A stretch of DNA of 37,777 nucleotides from a virus. The stretch spans positions 1-37,777 of IMG/VR virus record IMGVR_UViG_3300019124_000019; one strand, 5' to 3'. Both the position numbers and the translations under genes were made by a program. Below are positions 14,705-23,394 of the stretch, in pieces. The notes beneath the pieces are model-generated. The model had not been told where the DNA came from. It saw only the letters and a program-made list of their open reading frames with translations, and made no database searches. Within the stretch, counting starts at the first letter, position 1. Each line of letters begins with the position of its first letter.

Positions 14705-14878
14705 ATGCACCATCTCCTCAGCCCGCACGCGTACCGGATGCACCTCAGGAGCTGCAGCGTCGAACGCCTGCACGAACTCCAGAAGCAAACGGACCTCCCG
14801 CCCCGCCACCGCCGCGTTCTCGCCGAGGAACTCGAGTACCGCCGGAACAACCCGCACATGCAATGGGGAACCGCGTGA
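14705..14878 (+). CDS. Small protein, 57 aa
   Basis: ATG 14705 follows CCGGAGG. The product (MHHLLSPHAYRMHLRSCSVE and onward) is histidine- and arginine-rich. It is the first gene after the early-late terminator and overlaps the next start. No family is recognised. Confidence 0.62.
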   Translation: MHHLLSPHAYRMHLRSCSVERLHELQKQTDLPPRHRRVLAEELEYRRNNPHMQWGTA

Positions 14879-15027
14879 AATGGCGCCCCGTCCTCACGTA
14901 CCCCGTCGCCCGACGTGAGGACGCCCGGCGCCTCGTCGAGCGACTCAACGACACGCAGGAGGAACGCGAATACAAGTGCCGCGAACGCGAGGAATCCGTC
15001 CGCGTCATCTACCGGGAGCGAGCGTGA
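14875..15027 (+). CDS. Small charged protein, 50 aa
   Basis: The GTG at 14875 overlaps the previous stop (GTGA); an ATG at 14863 would add four residues. The C-terminal half is an alternating charged helix (DTQEEREYKCREREESVRV). Function is unknown. Confidence 0.58.
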   Translation: MKWRPVLTYPVARREDARRLVERLNDTQEEREYKCREREESVRVIYRERA

Positions 15028-15191
15028 ACGCCTGGCTCACCGGGCAGCCCCGCGTCGCGACGCTCCTCACCCGCGTGCACACCCGCATGTTCATCCTGCG
15101 CGAGCAACGCCAACGCGTCAGCACGGCCCTCACGGCCCTCCTGAGCGCCGCGGACGCTGACGCCCACGAACACCACCGGCGAGCCGCGTGA
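15024..15191 (+). CDS. Small helical protein, 55 aa
   Basis: The GTG start overlaps the preceding stop, and the end overlaps the next start. The product is helical (MNAWLTGQPRVATLLTRVHT and onward). Function is unknown. Confidence 0.57.
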   Translation: MNAWLTGQPRVATLLTRVHTRMFILREQRQRVSTALTALLSAADADAHEHHRRAA

Positions 15192-15274
15192 ACACCTGGA
15201 AACGCAAGGAAAGAGTATGGATCACCCGCATCCGCAAGCGCGGCGCGATCCACCGGTACCGCAGCGCCCGCTGA
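15188..15274 (+). CDS. Very small basic protein, 28 aa
   Basis: The GTG start overlaps the upstream stop. The product, MNTWKRKERVWITRIRKRG plus nine residues, is extremely basic. Its coupling to both neighbours supports it, but its size leaves doubt. Confidence 0.45.
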   Translation: MNTWKRKERVWITRIRKRGAIHRYRSAR

Positions 15275-15284
15275 GGAGGCCGCG

Positions 15285-15416
15285 ATGACAACCGAGCAAC
15301 GCACGGACACTCTCTGGTACGCCGATCTCCTCCTCATGGCCGGCGCCCTCAGCCTCCGCGACTACGCGGAACTCACGCGAACCCTGTCCCGCCCCAGTTG
15401 GTGGCGAAGGAGGTGA
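15285..15416 (+). CDS. Small protein, 43 aa, before TerS
   Basis: ATG 15285 follows a TGAGGAGG ribosome site. The product (MTTEQRTDTLWYADLLLMAG and onward) has a short hydrophobic stretch and a basic tail, and it ends 3 bp before the terminase small-subunit start. Function is unknown. Confidence 0.57.
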   Translation: MTTEQRTDTLWYADLLLMAGALSLRDYAELTRTLSRPSWWRRR

Positions 15417-15419
15417 AGC

Positions 15420-16157
15420 ATGCCCGACGAACCCGCCCAACTCCCTGAACTGAAACCGAAGCACGCGCGGTTCGTCGACGCGTACTTCGAACACCACCTG
15501 AACGCCGCCGAAGCGTCCCGCGCGTGCGGGTACCGCGACCGCGCCGAAGGCAGCCGCCTTCTCGCCCGCGAGGACGTCGCCGCGCACGTGCAGGCACGCC
15601 TCGACGCGGCCGGCATGACCGCCGCTGAAGTGCTCGCGCGTCTCACGCGCCTCAGCCGCGGGGACATGAGTGACTTCCTCAGCGTGCACGAACGCGACGA
15701 GCCCGTGTACGAGAATCGACCCCTCGTGGAGAAACTCACGGACATCCGGCGCCGCATCGACGCGCTGCACCAGTTCCGCGCTCAACGCGACACGCACCTC
15801 AGCCAGGATCAGCGCGCCACCCTCAGCGATAAACTCGCGCGCCTCCTCGACCAGGAGCTCGACACGGAACTCGAACTCGCCCTGAATCCGGACGCGACGT
15901 ACCAGGCGAAGGTCGGCACGCGACCCGTGCGGGAACTCATCGCGGATCCCGTGAAAGCCGCGGAACTCCAGCAGCTCGGGCTCGTCAAGAAGTTCAAGTA
16001 CGAGGACGGCCGCCTCGAGGTGGAGCTGCACGACGTCGTCCGCACGCTGGAACTCATGGGCAAGCGACACAAGCTCTTCACCGACAAGATCGACGTGACG
16101 GGTGACGTGAGCGCCAGCATCAAGTTCGTCGTTGGCGTCGACGAGGACGCCCTGTGA
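15420..16157 (+). CDS. terS: Terminase small subunit
   Basis: The N-terminal region (LKPKHARFVDAYFEHHLNAA, then SRACGYRDRAEGSRLLAREDV) matches the terminase small-subunit helix-turn-helix (PF03592-type), which recognises the packaging site. A central coiled-coil oligomerisation region follows. At 245 aa it is longer than most, with an extra C-terminal part (about 150-245). GGAGGTG precedes the ATG. The gene overlaps the large subunit by 4 bp, as expected for the packaging motor. Confidence 0.9.
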   Translation: MPDEPAQLPELKPKHARFVDAYFEHHLNAAEASRACGYRDRAEGSRLLAREDVAAHVQARLDAAGMTAAEVLARLTRLSRGDMSDFLSVHERDEPVYENRPLVEKLTDIRRRIDALHQFRAQRDTHLSQDQRATLSDKLARLLDQELDTELELALNPDATYQAKVGTRPVRELIADPVKAAELQQLGLVKKFKYEDGRLEVELHDVVRTLELMGKRHKLFTDKIDVTGDVSASIKFVVGVDEDAL

Positions 16158-17470
16158 CGCTCACCCTCCCGCCCGGCGCGCACGTGTACGCTCCGCGCGG
16201 CAGCGCGCGGGACATCTTCTACGCGCGGGACGACGAAGTCATGCTCGACGGCCCCGCCGGCACGGGCAAGAGTCGCGCGAGCCTGGAGAAGCTCGACGCG
16301 CTCGCCCGCAAGTACGCCGGTTGCCGCCTCGCGATCGTGCGGAAGTTCCGCGCGGCCGTCACGGAAACGGCCCTCGTGACGTTCGAGCAGCACGTGCGGC
16401 CCGCGTGCGACACCACGAACCAGCAGCGCCGCGTCCGGCAATCCTACGAGTACCCGAACGGCAGTGAAATCGTCGTCGCGGGCATCGACAACCCCGTGAA
16501 GCTCATGTCGGCCGAGTTCGACGCGATCTACGTGCAGGAAGCAACGGAACTCACCCTGAATGACTGGGAGTTCCTCAGCACCCGCCTCCGCAACGGCGTC
16601 ATTCCGTACCAGCAGCTGTTCGGGGACTGCAACCCCGGCCCGCCCACGCACTGGCTGAACAAACGCATGGAGGCAGGCCTCACGCGCCGCATCCTGTGCC
16701 GGCACGAGGACAACCCGCGCCTCTGGGACGCCCGCGCCGGGGACTGGACGGAGTTCGGGAGGACGTACATCGCCCGCCTCGACAAACTCACCGGGCCCCG
16801 CAAGCTGCGCCTCCGGCACGGCAAGTGGGCCGCCAGCGAGGGTATGGTGTACGACGCGTTCGACGCGAACGTGCACGTCATCGACTCCTTCCCGATTCCC
16901 AAGGAGTGGCGCCGCGTGCGCGTCATCGACTTCGGCTTCACGAACGCGTTCGTGTGCCAGTGGTGGGCGATCGACCCGGACGGCCGCATGTACCGCTACC
17001 GCGAGATCTACCGAACGCGCCGCACCGTCCGCGAGCACGCCCAGCAGATCCGCCAGCTGGACGCGAGCGAGGACATCGAAGCGACCATCACGGATCACGA
17101 CGCCGAGGACCGCGCGACCCTCGAGCACGAACTCGACTGCTCCACCACCGCGGCGGACAAGGCCGTCACGACCGGCATTCAAGCCGTGCAGGACCGCCTC
17201 GCCATTCAGGAGGACGGCCGCGCCCGCCTGTACCTCCTGCGCGGCGCGCTCGTCGAGCGTGACCCGCTCCTCATCGACGGCGAGACGGGCCTCGCGAGCG
17301 TTCCGACCTGCACGGAAGAGGAAATCGACGGGTACGTGTGGGCGAAAGGGCAGGGCGGCGAAACACTCAAGGAACACCCCGTGAAAGAGAACGACCACGG
17401 GCTCGACACGCTCCGGTACGCCGTCCGGTACGTGGACCGCGATCAGGGCGGCGGAATCATCACCCTATGA
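16154..17470 (+). CDS. terL: Terminase large subunit
   Basis: The 438-aa protein is the DNA packaging ATPase and nuclease. Walker A GPAGTGKS lies near residue 33, and Walker B with its catalytic acidic residues is at FDAIYVQEATE near 122. The RNase H-like nuclease half has RVIDFGFTNAF near 256, DHDAEDRATLE near 315 and a final ENDHGLDTLRYAV. The GTG start overlaps TerS (GTGA). It loads DNA through the portal encoded next. Length and motif order fit TerL. Confidence 0.95.
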   Translation: MTLTLPPGAHVYAPRGSARDIFYARDDEVMLDGPAGTGKSRASLEKLDALARKYAGCRLAIVRKFRAAVTETALVTFEQHVRPACDTTNQQRRVRQSYEYPNGSEIVVAGIDNPVKLMSAEFDAIYVQEATELTLNDWEFLSTRLRNGVIPYQQLFGDCNPGPPTHWLNKRMEAGLTRRILCRHEDNPRLWDARAGDWTEFGRTYIARLDKLTGPRKLRLRHGKWAASEGMVYDAFDANVHVIDSFPIPKEWRRVRVIDFGFTNAFVCQWWAIDPDGRMYRYREIYRTRRTVREHAQQIRQLDASEDIEATITDHDAEDRATLEHELDCSTTAADKAVTTGIQAVQDRLAIQEDGRARLYLLRGALVERDPLLIDGETGLASVPTCTEEEIDGYVWAKGQGGETLKEHPVKENDHGLDTLRYAVRYVDRDQGGGIITL

Positions 17471-17483
17471 GAGGAGGTGAGGC

Positions 17484-18848
17484 ATGGACCTCGCCATGAC
17501 CGTGCAACTCGTCAAGAACCAACTCGCTGCCATCACCGCCGTGCGGGACGCGGAGAACGCCACGCGGGACGCCGTCAGTGGCGACGGCCTGAACAGCATC
17601 GTGAAACGCCTCTTTCCGGGCGTGCAGGATGACTTCCTCGCCGCGAACGCGGACTTCCCGAACCACCTGCAGAAGGGCGTCAGTCGGTACGTCATGGCCC
17701 TCACGCGCGGTGAACTCAACTGGGAATGGACCGAGGACGGCGACGCCCCCACGGACGGCACGCCCGCCGCTCTTCTCGGCGCGGCCGCGCGGGACATCCT
17801 GCAATCCATCACGGTCGACGCGCTCTGCACCGGGAAGATCGCCCTGTTCCCGTACCTCGACGAGGCAGGCGAACTGCAACTCAGCGTGCCCAGTGGCTTC
17901 CTCTGGCCGGTCTTCAAGGCAGGGAACAGCAACGTCATCGAAGCGGTCCTGCAGGTCACGCCGTACACCAGCAGCGACGGGAAACCCCGCTTCGAGGTGC
18001 GGCGCTTCACGCCCGGCCTCCTGGAGGTCTTCTCGAATCTCGAGAAGTGGGAGGAGTACGCGACGAGCAGCGCGCGTGAGGAGTTCCCGCAGCGTCACGC
18101 GAGCGGGCGCCTCCCGCTCGCGTTCAGCATCGCGAATCGGGACGCGAAACGCCTTCCCGAGGGTCTCGCGCAAGCCGCGATGCCGGCGTTCATGGCGTAC
18201 GTGAAGGCCCGCGTGATGCTGAATTTCATCGCTGAGCTCGGCGGGTTCGAGGAACGCGTCGTGAAGTCGAACAAGCTGTTCGAGATCGCGCGGAAGAACC
18301 CGCAGGACCCCATGCTCGCGGCCATGCGTCAGGTCGGGCCGCGCAAGATTCGCCTCGTCAGCAGTGAGGACACGTACGAGCGCCTCGCGCCTGTCGGACT
18401 CAAGGAGTACCAGGCGCAGGAACGCCAGGCCGTCGCGGACCTCCGGGACGCCATGAACATTCCCGACACGGACGGCGCGGACCTCGCTGGTGTCGCGCTG
18501 CAGGAGAAACGCGAGGCGTACACGGAAACCGTCGGGTCTCTCGCGGCACTCATCGCGGACGCCCTCACGGACGCCCTCGCCCTCGCTGCCGCGTTGAAGC
18601 CCGGCATGGTGCGGCCGGGGTGGCGCGTGACGCTCACGCCACGCTTCACGCAGGACGTCCAGGCGGAACGCACGTTCATCGTGGACGCGTTCAGTAAGGG
18701 CGCCCTCCCGAGCAGCGCGGCCCTGAGTGGCCTGCAGTCCCTCGGCGCGACGTACGTCACGGACGACATGGTCGCCCGCGCCGCGGAGAGGGAAGCGGGT
18801 GACGTCACACCCACCGTCCTACCGGCGGAGGATGAGGCCGTCACGTGA
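17484..18848 (+). CDS. Portal protein
   Basis: The 454-aa product has the position and length of an SPP1-type portal, the dodecameric ring through which DNA enters. AGGAGGTGAGG precedes the ATG. The central part includes a long helical stem-like region (AFMAYVKARVMLNFIAELGG and onward) and a C-terminal helical crown region. The assignment rests on context between TerL and the MuF-like gene and on overall pattern rather than one motif. Confidence 0.86.
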   Translation: MDLAMTVQLVKNQLAAITAVRDAENATRDAVSGDGLNSIVKRLFPGVQDDFLAANADFPNHLQKGVSRYVMALTRGELNWEWTEDGDAPTDGTPAALLGAAARDILQSITVDALCTGKIALFPYLDEAGELQLSVPSGFLWPVFKAGNSNVIEAVLQVTPYTSSDGKPRFEVRRFTPGLLEVFSNLEKWEEYATSSAREEFPQRHASGRLPLAFSIANRDAKRLPEGLAQAAMPAFMAYVKARVMLNFIAELGGFEERVVKSNKLFEIARKNPQDPMLAAMRQVGPRKIRLVSSEDTYERLAPVGLKEYQAQERQAVADLRDAMNIPDTDGADLAGVALQEKREAYTETVGSLAALIADALTDALALAAALKPGMVRPGWRVTLTPRFTQDVQAERTFIVDAFSKGALPSSAALSGLQSLGATYVTDDMVARAAEREAGDVTPTVLPAEDEAVT

Positions 18849-19591
18849 GTCTCGACGCGCTCGCCCGGCGCCTGGAGCGGCAGGGTTTACGCGTCGAGGC
18901 GCGCGCGATCCGTGAGGTGCAGCGCGCGTACGGCGACATGCAACTCGCGGATCTCCTCGCGCTCATTCAGCAGGCGAGCAGCGTCGAGAATCCCGCCGAG
19001 CGCGTCGCGAACGTGGAACGCCTCATGCTCGCGTTCGACATGGCCGCGCGTATCCTGCAGCAACCCCCGGACGGCATGCTCGCCCTCCTGGAGGAAGCCA
19101 CCCGCAGGGGGTACGCGGCCGCGCAGGAGATGCTCGCCCTCTCCCCGGAGCTCCTCGCGGCGTTCCGCGTCCGTGGGGACCGCGAGATCGAGTACACGCG
19201 GCACGCGCAAGCGCGCTTCGAGCGGTACTGGCGAACGGAAACCACCCGCTTCCGCCAGGAGGTGCAGGGCGCCCTCCTCGAGGGCCTGGAGCGCGGGCAG
19301 AGCAACCAGCAGATCGCTCGCTCCCTCCGGGAGCGCGTCGCTGTGAGCCGCACGCGCTCCCTGCGCATCGCGCGGAACGAGGTCGGCAACGCCGCCGCGT
19401 ACGCGATGCGTGAGAGCCAGCGCGAAGCGGGTATCGAGCGGTACGTGTGGCGCACCGCTTCGGACACGCGCGTCCGACCCGAGCATAAAGCCCGGAACGG
19501 AAAGATCTACCGCTGGGACACCCCGCCAGCGGACGGGCACCCGGGCGAAGCAATCCTGTGCCGGTGCGTGGCCCTCGCCGTCATTCCGTAA
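18845..19591 (+). CDS. MuF-like head morphogenesis protein
   Basis: The 248-aa product ends with the MuF/SPP1 gp7-type domain: RSLRIARNEVGNAAAYAMRE, then WRTASDTRVRPEHKARNGK and the terminal cysteine pair in ILCRC. These proteins bind the portal and help in head assembly. The start overlaps the portal stop (GTGA). A terminator follows downstream. Confidence 0.9.
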   Translation: MSLDALARRLERQGLRVEARAIREVQRAYGDMQLADLLALIQQASSVENPAERVANVERLMLAFDMAARILQQPPDGMLALLEEATRRGYAAAQEMLALSPELLAAFRVRGDREIEYTRHAQARFERYWRTETTRFRQEVQGALLEGLERGQSNQQIARSLRERVAVSRTRSLRIARNEVGNAAAYAMRESQREAGIERYVWRTASDTRVRPEHKARNGKIYRWDTPPADGHPGEAILCRCVALAVIP

Positions 19592-19654
19592 CTCCTGCCG
19601 TTCGCACCACGACCCTACGCGTGGGAGGCAGCATCATCCAACACCTGAACGACG

Positions 19655-19678
19655 AACCACCCCACGCGGGTGGTTTTT
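19655..19678 (+). terminator. Rho-independent terminator before the scaffold gene
   Basis: AACCACCC (19655-19662) pairs with GGGTGGTT (19668-19675) across a 5-nt loop, and a run of T residues follows to 19678. It lies inside the late region, so readthrough or another promoter would be needed for the capsid genes. Confidence 0.88.
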
Positions 19679-19751
19679 TCGTGGCCGTACTGGCGGGCCT
19701 AAAACGCCTGGATTCGGGGCACGCGACCCCTCAAACGCGGAGGAGACCCAC

Positions 19752-20369
19752 ATGTTCAAGGACCTCATGACCGCACGCCTGCAGAAGCTCCACGCGAACA
19801 CCGACCCGAACGAGCCGGCAGGAGGCAGCGGAGGCGGCACGCCCGCCACACCCCCAGCAGACGGGGCCGGCACACCCCCGGTAGAGGGTGGGAAGTCGTT
19901 CACGCAAGAGGACATCGACAAGATCATCCAGCAGCGCCTCGCGCGGGAACGCAAGCAGTGGGAGCAGCAAGTCGAGGAGGAAAAACGCAAGGCCACCATG
20001 ACCGCCGAGGAGAAACTCAAAGCGGACCTGGACGCCGCGAACCGCAAAGCCGCAGAGGCTGAAGCGCGCGTCACGGCTGCCGAACGGAAAGCCTCCCTCA
20101 CCGGACGGGTCGTCAACGTGGACGCCGCCTTGAAACTCCTGGATCCCGACAAGCACCTCGACGACACCGGGTCCATCAACGTCGACGCGTTCCTCAAGGA
20201 CCACCCGTACCTCGCGCCCACGCAACAGTCCGCTGGCCCCACCGCCCCGAACGGCGGCGGCGGAGCCCAACCCACAGGACGCAAATTCACCGAGGCTGAC
20301 CTGGAACGCATGTCCCCCGGTGAAATCAACGCGAACTGGGACCGCATTCAAGCCGACCTGAAGAAGTAA
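19752..20369 (+). CDS. Capsid scaffolding protein
   Basis: The 205-aa product has a glycine/proline-rich N-terminal part and then a coiled coil (RLARERKQWEQQVEEEKRK and onward). A C-terminal basic segment could bind the capsid. This is the usual pattern of a gp20/DUF4355-like scaffold. The ATG follows GCGGAGGAG, and the longer open frame upstream is an artefact. The gene is directly before the major capsid gene. Confidence 0.86.
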   Translation: MFKDLMTARLQKLHANTDPNEPAGGSGGGTPATPPADGAGTPPVEGGKSFTQEDIDKIIQQRLARERKQWEQQVEEEKRKATMTAEEKLKADLDAANRKAAEAEARVTAAERKASLTGRVVNVDAALKLLDPDKHLDDTGSINVDAFLKDHPYLAPTQQSAGPTAPNGGGGAQPTGRKFTEADLERMSPGEINANWDRIQADLKK

Positions 20370-20381
20370 AGGAGAAAAACC

Positions 20382-21185
20382 ATGATCGCGAACTTCAAAC
20401 CCACCCTCTGGGCAGCCCGCCTGCAAGCCAACCTCGACAAGACCCTCGTCTTCCGTGGACTCGTCAACACCGACTACGAAGGCGAAGTGAAAGTCGGCGG
20501 CACCGTGAAGATCAACCGCCCCGGCCGCATCACCGTCAGCGCGTACGAAGGCAGCGTGGCCTACCAAGCGCCGACCAGCACGCAACAGACCCTCGCCATC
20601 TCGAAGGACGAGTACTTCGCGTTCGCCGTGGATGACCTGGATCGCGTGCAAGCCAACGTGAACCTCGTCGACACGTACACGCAGGAAGCCGCGTACAGCC
20701 TCGGTCAGAACATCGACGCGGACATCGCGGGCCTGTACGTCGATGCCGGCGCGGGTAGCGTCATCGCCCTGACTCTCGCGAGCGGTGACTACTACGACGC
20801 GCTCGTCGAGGCGGGCATGCAACTCGACAAGAACAGCGTGCCCCGCGCGGGCCGCTGGCACGTCACGAGCCCCGAAGGGTACGCCGCGCTTCTCAAGAAC
20901 GACAAGTTCATTCACGCAACCGCGCAGGGTGACGCCGTCGTCGCGAGTGGCTTCGTCGGTCAAGCCGCGGGCTTCCGCATCATCGTCAGCAACAACCTGG
21001 TCGTCGCGACCGGCACGAAGTCCCTGTTCGGCACGAACGCCGCGATCAGCTTCGCTCAGGCTCTCGAAGGCAACCCCGAAGCGCTCCGCCTGCAGGGTCA
21101 GTTCGGCGACGGCGTGCGCGGCCGTGTCGCGTGGGGCCGCAAGGTCATCGAACCGAAGGCGCTCGGCGTCATCAACCTCACCTGA
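20382..21185 (+). CDS. Major capsid protein
   Basis: The 267-aa product follows the scaffold and is of capsid length. It has a P22 coat-like or HK97-like pattern: GGTVKINRPGRITVSAYEG, FAVDDLDRVQANVN and a C-terminal beta-rich end with GRVAWGRKVIEPKALGVI. AAAGGAGAAAAACC is a strong ribosome site, as expected for an abundant protein. It forms the icosahedral shell. Confidence 0.9.
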   Translation: MIANFKPTLWAARLQANLDKTLVFRGLVNTDYEGEVKVGGTVKINRPGRITVSAYEGSVAYQAPTSTQQTLAISKDEYFAFAVDDLDRVQANVNLVDTYTQEAAYSLGQNIDADIAGLYVDAGAGSVIALTLASGDYYDALVEAGMQLDKNSVPRAGRWHVTSPEGYAALLKNDKFIHATAQGDAVVASGFVGQAAGFRIIVSNNLVVATGTKSLFGTNAAISFAQALEGNPEALRLQGQFGDGVRGRVAWGRKVIEPKALGVINLT

Positions 21186-21367
21186 TGCCTCGCGTGCGGA
21201 ACATCGCGACCGGGCTGGAGCACGATGTTCCGCCCGGTCACTGGTGCCTGAGTGACCCTCAGGCGTACGCCGTGCTGCCTGAGGAGGTGGTGACGAGTGG
21301 CGACGGACCCAACGAACAGGAACGCGTGCCTGAGCCTCGCGCAACGCGCGGCAAACGGCGCGGGTGA
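21185..21367 (+). CDS. Small protein after the capsid gene, 60 aa
   Basis: The ATG overlaps the capsid stop (TGATG). The first half reads RNIATGLEHDVPPGHWCLSD, a type often seen in small proteins between capsid and connector genes. The tail is basic. It overlaps the next gene by 71 bp in another frame. It could be a head fibre or decoration factor, but this is not established. Confidence 0.6.
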   Translation: MPRVRNIATGLEHDVPPGHWCLSDPQAYAVLPEEVVTSGDGPNEQERVPEPRATRGKRRG

Positions 21368-21644
21368 CTGGACTCAGCAGGACTGGACGGCGCAACTCAC
21401 CGAGGACGCCGTCGAGCGGGGCGATCCGCTCGTCACGCATTACCGCCCGTACGCGACGGCCATCGCGTACTTGCAGCGCCCGGACCGCGTTACGAGCCGC
21501 ACGGAAGGTGACGTGCGTGAGGACTACGAGGACGTCACGAGCGTCCTCGAGTACCTGCGCGGCCGCAGTGCCGAGTGGGACGCGGCCCTCCCGCCTGATG
21601 CGTCTGCCGTGAATCTCACGGCGTCCTTCACCGGGTGGGGCTGA
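21297..21644 (+). CDS. Head-tail connector (adaptor) protein
   Basis: The 115-aa helical product (ATAIAYLQRPDRVTSRTEGD and onward) lies directly after the capsid gene and before the other joining proteins, which is the place of the SPP1 gp15-like/HK97 gp6-like connector. Its GTG start is preceded by GAGGAGGTGG. It should bind under the portal. Confidence 0.75.
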   Translation: MATDPTNRNACLSLAQRAANGAGDWTQQDWTAQLTEDAVERGDPLVTHYRPYATAIAYLQRPDRVTSRTEGDVREDYEDVTSVLEYLRGRSAEWDAALPPDASAVNLTASFTGWG

Positions 21645-21967
21645 TGCCCCGCGCGACCCTCACCAGGTCGGCGCACGAGGCCGTGACGCTCCTCACGCCG
21701 CAACACGGCGCGGAGGATGACCTCGGTGAGGTCAGCGTCACGTGGGCGGCAGGGGAGACCGTCATGGCGCTCGTGCAGCCCGTCACGCGCGAGCAGGCCG
21801 CCCGGGCGGGCCTCAGCGTGGACGTGGAGCGCGTTCGCGCGTACCTCCCGCCCGTCACCGTCACCCTTCCGGCCCGCGTGACGCTGCGTGGGCAGGAGTG
21901 GCGCGTCGTGAATGCCGAGGCTCGCGCGAGCCGCACCGTCGTCACCCTCGAGGAGGCCACCCAGTGA
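21644..21967 (+). CDS. Head closure protein
   Basis: The 107-aa product is beta-rich (EVSVTWAAGETVMALVQPV, then RVTLRGQEWRVVNAEA) and resembles SPP1 gp16-type head-closure proteins that plug the connector. The ATG at 21644 overlaps the previous stop. An additional three residues would result from an upstream start, which is less likely. Confidence 0.78.
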   Translation: MPRATLTRSAHEAVTLLTPQHGAEDDLGEVSVTWAAGETVMALVQPVTREQAARAGLSVDVERVRAYLPPVTVTLPARVTLRGQEWRVVNAEARASRTVVTLEEATQ

Positions 21968-22314
21968 CGACCGCGAACTTCCAGAACCTCCGGCAGGCCG
22001 CGCGAGAAGCAGCGGAACGGCACGTCGCGAGGCGCGCGCAGGACCTGCGGAACGTCATCGTGCAGAAACTCAGCGCGCCCGGCGGGGGCCGCACGTACGG
22101 CGTGCACACCGCCAGCGCGCCCGGGCAACCGCCCGCGGTGGACACGGGCCGCCTCCGGCAGAGCATTCGCGTGCAGAAGGTCGGCCCGGGGCACTACCGC
22201 GTCGGCACGGACGTTCAGTACGCGATCTTCCTCGAGTTCGGGACGCGCCGCATCGCCGCGCGTCCGTTCCTCCGGCCGAGCGTGCAGGAACTCCTGACGC
22301 GGAGGCGCCCGTGA
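21964..22314 (+). CDS. HK97 gp10-like head-tail joining protein
   Basis: The 116-aa product has VDTGRLRQSIRVQKV and VQYAIFLEFGTRRIAARPFL, the pattern of HK97 gp10-type proteins. The GTG start overlaps the previous stop (GTGA). It probably helps join the tail to the head. Confidence 0.86.
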   Translation: MTTANFQNLRQAAREAAERHVARRAQDLRNVIVQKLSAPGGGRTYGVHTASAPGQPPAVDTGRLRQSIRVQKVGPGHYRVGTDVQYAIFLEFGTRRIAARPFLRPSVQELLTRRRP

Positions 22315-22652
22315 CGCCGCGTGAAGCGCTCGCCCTCGCCAGGGCGACCCTCCTCAGCCTCGACCCGCCCGTCACCGCGTACCTCTCGCGGGACGAGGTG
22401 CCCGACTCGCCCGCCGGGCCGTACGTCGTCATCGACCTCATCGCAACCACGCCTGAGGCGACGTACGAGGCCCGCGCGGGCAGTCGGACGCTCCTGCAGG
22501 TGAACTGCTGGGGCACGAAGCGCGGCGGCGTCCTGGACCTCGCGGAACGCTGCGCGGTCGCCCTGACGAACGCGAGCTTCAGGGAAGGCCAGAGCCGGTA
22601 CCCGATTGAGGACGGGTACTTCGGCGTGCAAACCGACTACCTCACCCCCTAG
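22311..22652 (+). CDS. Tail terminator/completion protein
   Basis: The 113-aa product (DUF3168/SPP1 gp17-like pattern) includes PAGPYVVIDLIATTPEATYE and LLQVNCWGTKRGGVLDLAE. These proteins cap the growing tail tube and set the joining surface. The GTG start overlaps the upstream stop. The position before the major tail protein agrees. Confidence 0.84.
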   Translation: MTPREALALARATLLSLDPPVTAYLSRDEVPDSPAGPYVVIDLIATTPEATYEARAGSRTLLQVNCWGTKRGGVLDLAERCAVALTNASFREGQSRYPIEDGYFGVQTDYLTP

Positions 22653-22661
22653 GAGACACCC

Positions 22662-23123
22662 ATGCCCAATGATTTCCAGACTGGCGCCGGCACGAAGATC
22701 CGCTTCAAGGTCCTCGCCGCCGGGACCCGCACGCGCCCCTCGGCGCTCGCGGACTTCACGACCCTCGCTCAAGTCACGACCTCGGACCTGAGCCTCACCG
22801 CAAGCGACGTGACGACCACCACGTACGACAGCGACAAGAAGGAAGACGGGAAGGTCACGAAAACCGCGTGGGGCTTCAACGCCACCGCGAACGTCCCCGC
22901 CACCCTCCTGAACCGCACCGCGATCAACGCCCTGCGTGACGCCGCGAACGCCGGCGACGAAGTGTGGATCGAGCGCCAACTCGCCGGCGAGACCACCTGG
23001 GAAGGCGGCGTCGCGAGCATCATGAGCTTCGCCAGCCCCGCCCCGGCGGACGGCATCGTGACCGTCACGTGCCAGTTCAAGGGACGCGGCGCGTACAGCG
23101 ACAACCTCGCGGAAGTCTCGTAA
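22662..23123 (+). CDS. Major tail protein
   Basis: The 153-aa protein has the usual size and place of a siphovirus tail-tube protein. It includes TSDLSLTASDVTTTTYDSDK and a C-terminal beta stretch with GIVTVTCQFKGRGAYSDN. TAGGAGA lies upstream of the ATG. It should polymerise around the tape measure. Confidence 0.9.
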   Translation: MPNDFQTGAGTKIRFKVLAAGTRTRPSALADFTTLAQVTTSDLSLTASDVTTTTYDSDKKEDGKVTKTAWGFNATANVPATLLNRTAINALRDAANAGDEVWIERQLAGETTWEGGVASIMSFASPAPADGIVTVTCQFKGRGAYSDNLAEVS

Positions 23124-23127
23124 GCGC

Positions 23128-23394
23128 ATGGAGCTCCTCTCGCTCACCCGGCAGAGGGGCGAGCCCGCCGCGTGCATCTACGGCGCCACCTGGGAAGGTG
23201 GCGCCGTTCGCGCGGGCCTCCTGTTCGTTCAGGCGGGCGTCACGCGCCGCACCCTCACTTTCAGAAACCCCAACACGAGACAACGCGTGACACTCACGCT
23301 TCCCGACAAGGCCCTCCGCTTGGAGGCGCCCGGGTACACCACGCACGCCCTCCTGGAGGTCCACCATGGCGAAACAGAAGACACTCACGCTTGA
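23128..23394 (+). CDS. Hypothetical protein between the tail tube and chaperone genes
   Basis: The 88-aa product has beta-type stretches (RTLTFRNPNTRQRVTLTLPD) and overlaps the chaperone start by 29 bp. No ribosome site is clear, so translation may be coupled to the tail-tube gene. The frame also contains the hairpin at 23182-23205. Its function is unknown. Confidence 0.58.
   Translation: MELLSLTRQRGEPAACIYGATWEGGAVRAGLLFVQAGVTRRTLTFRNPNTRQRVTLTLPDKALRLEAPGYTTHALLEVHHGETEDTHA
23182..23205 (+). promoter_or_regulatory. Perfect hairpin downstream of the tail-tube gene
   Basis: GGCGCCACCT (23182-23191) and AGGTGGCGCC (23196-23205) form a 10-bp stem with loop GGGA. It begins 58 bp after the major tail stop. 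No T-tract follows, so RNA stability or attenuation is more likely than termination. Confidence 0.55.

Noticed and set aside
15809-17398. 529-aa minus-strand open frame over the terminase
   Set aside because: It is antisense to TerL, which has full motor and nuclease motifs.
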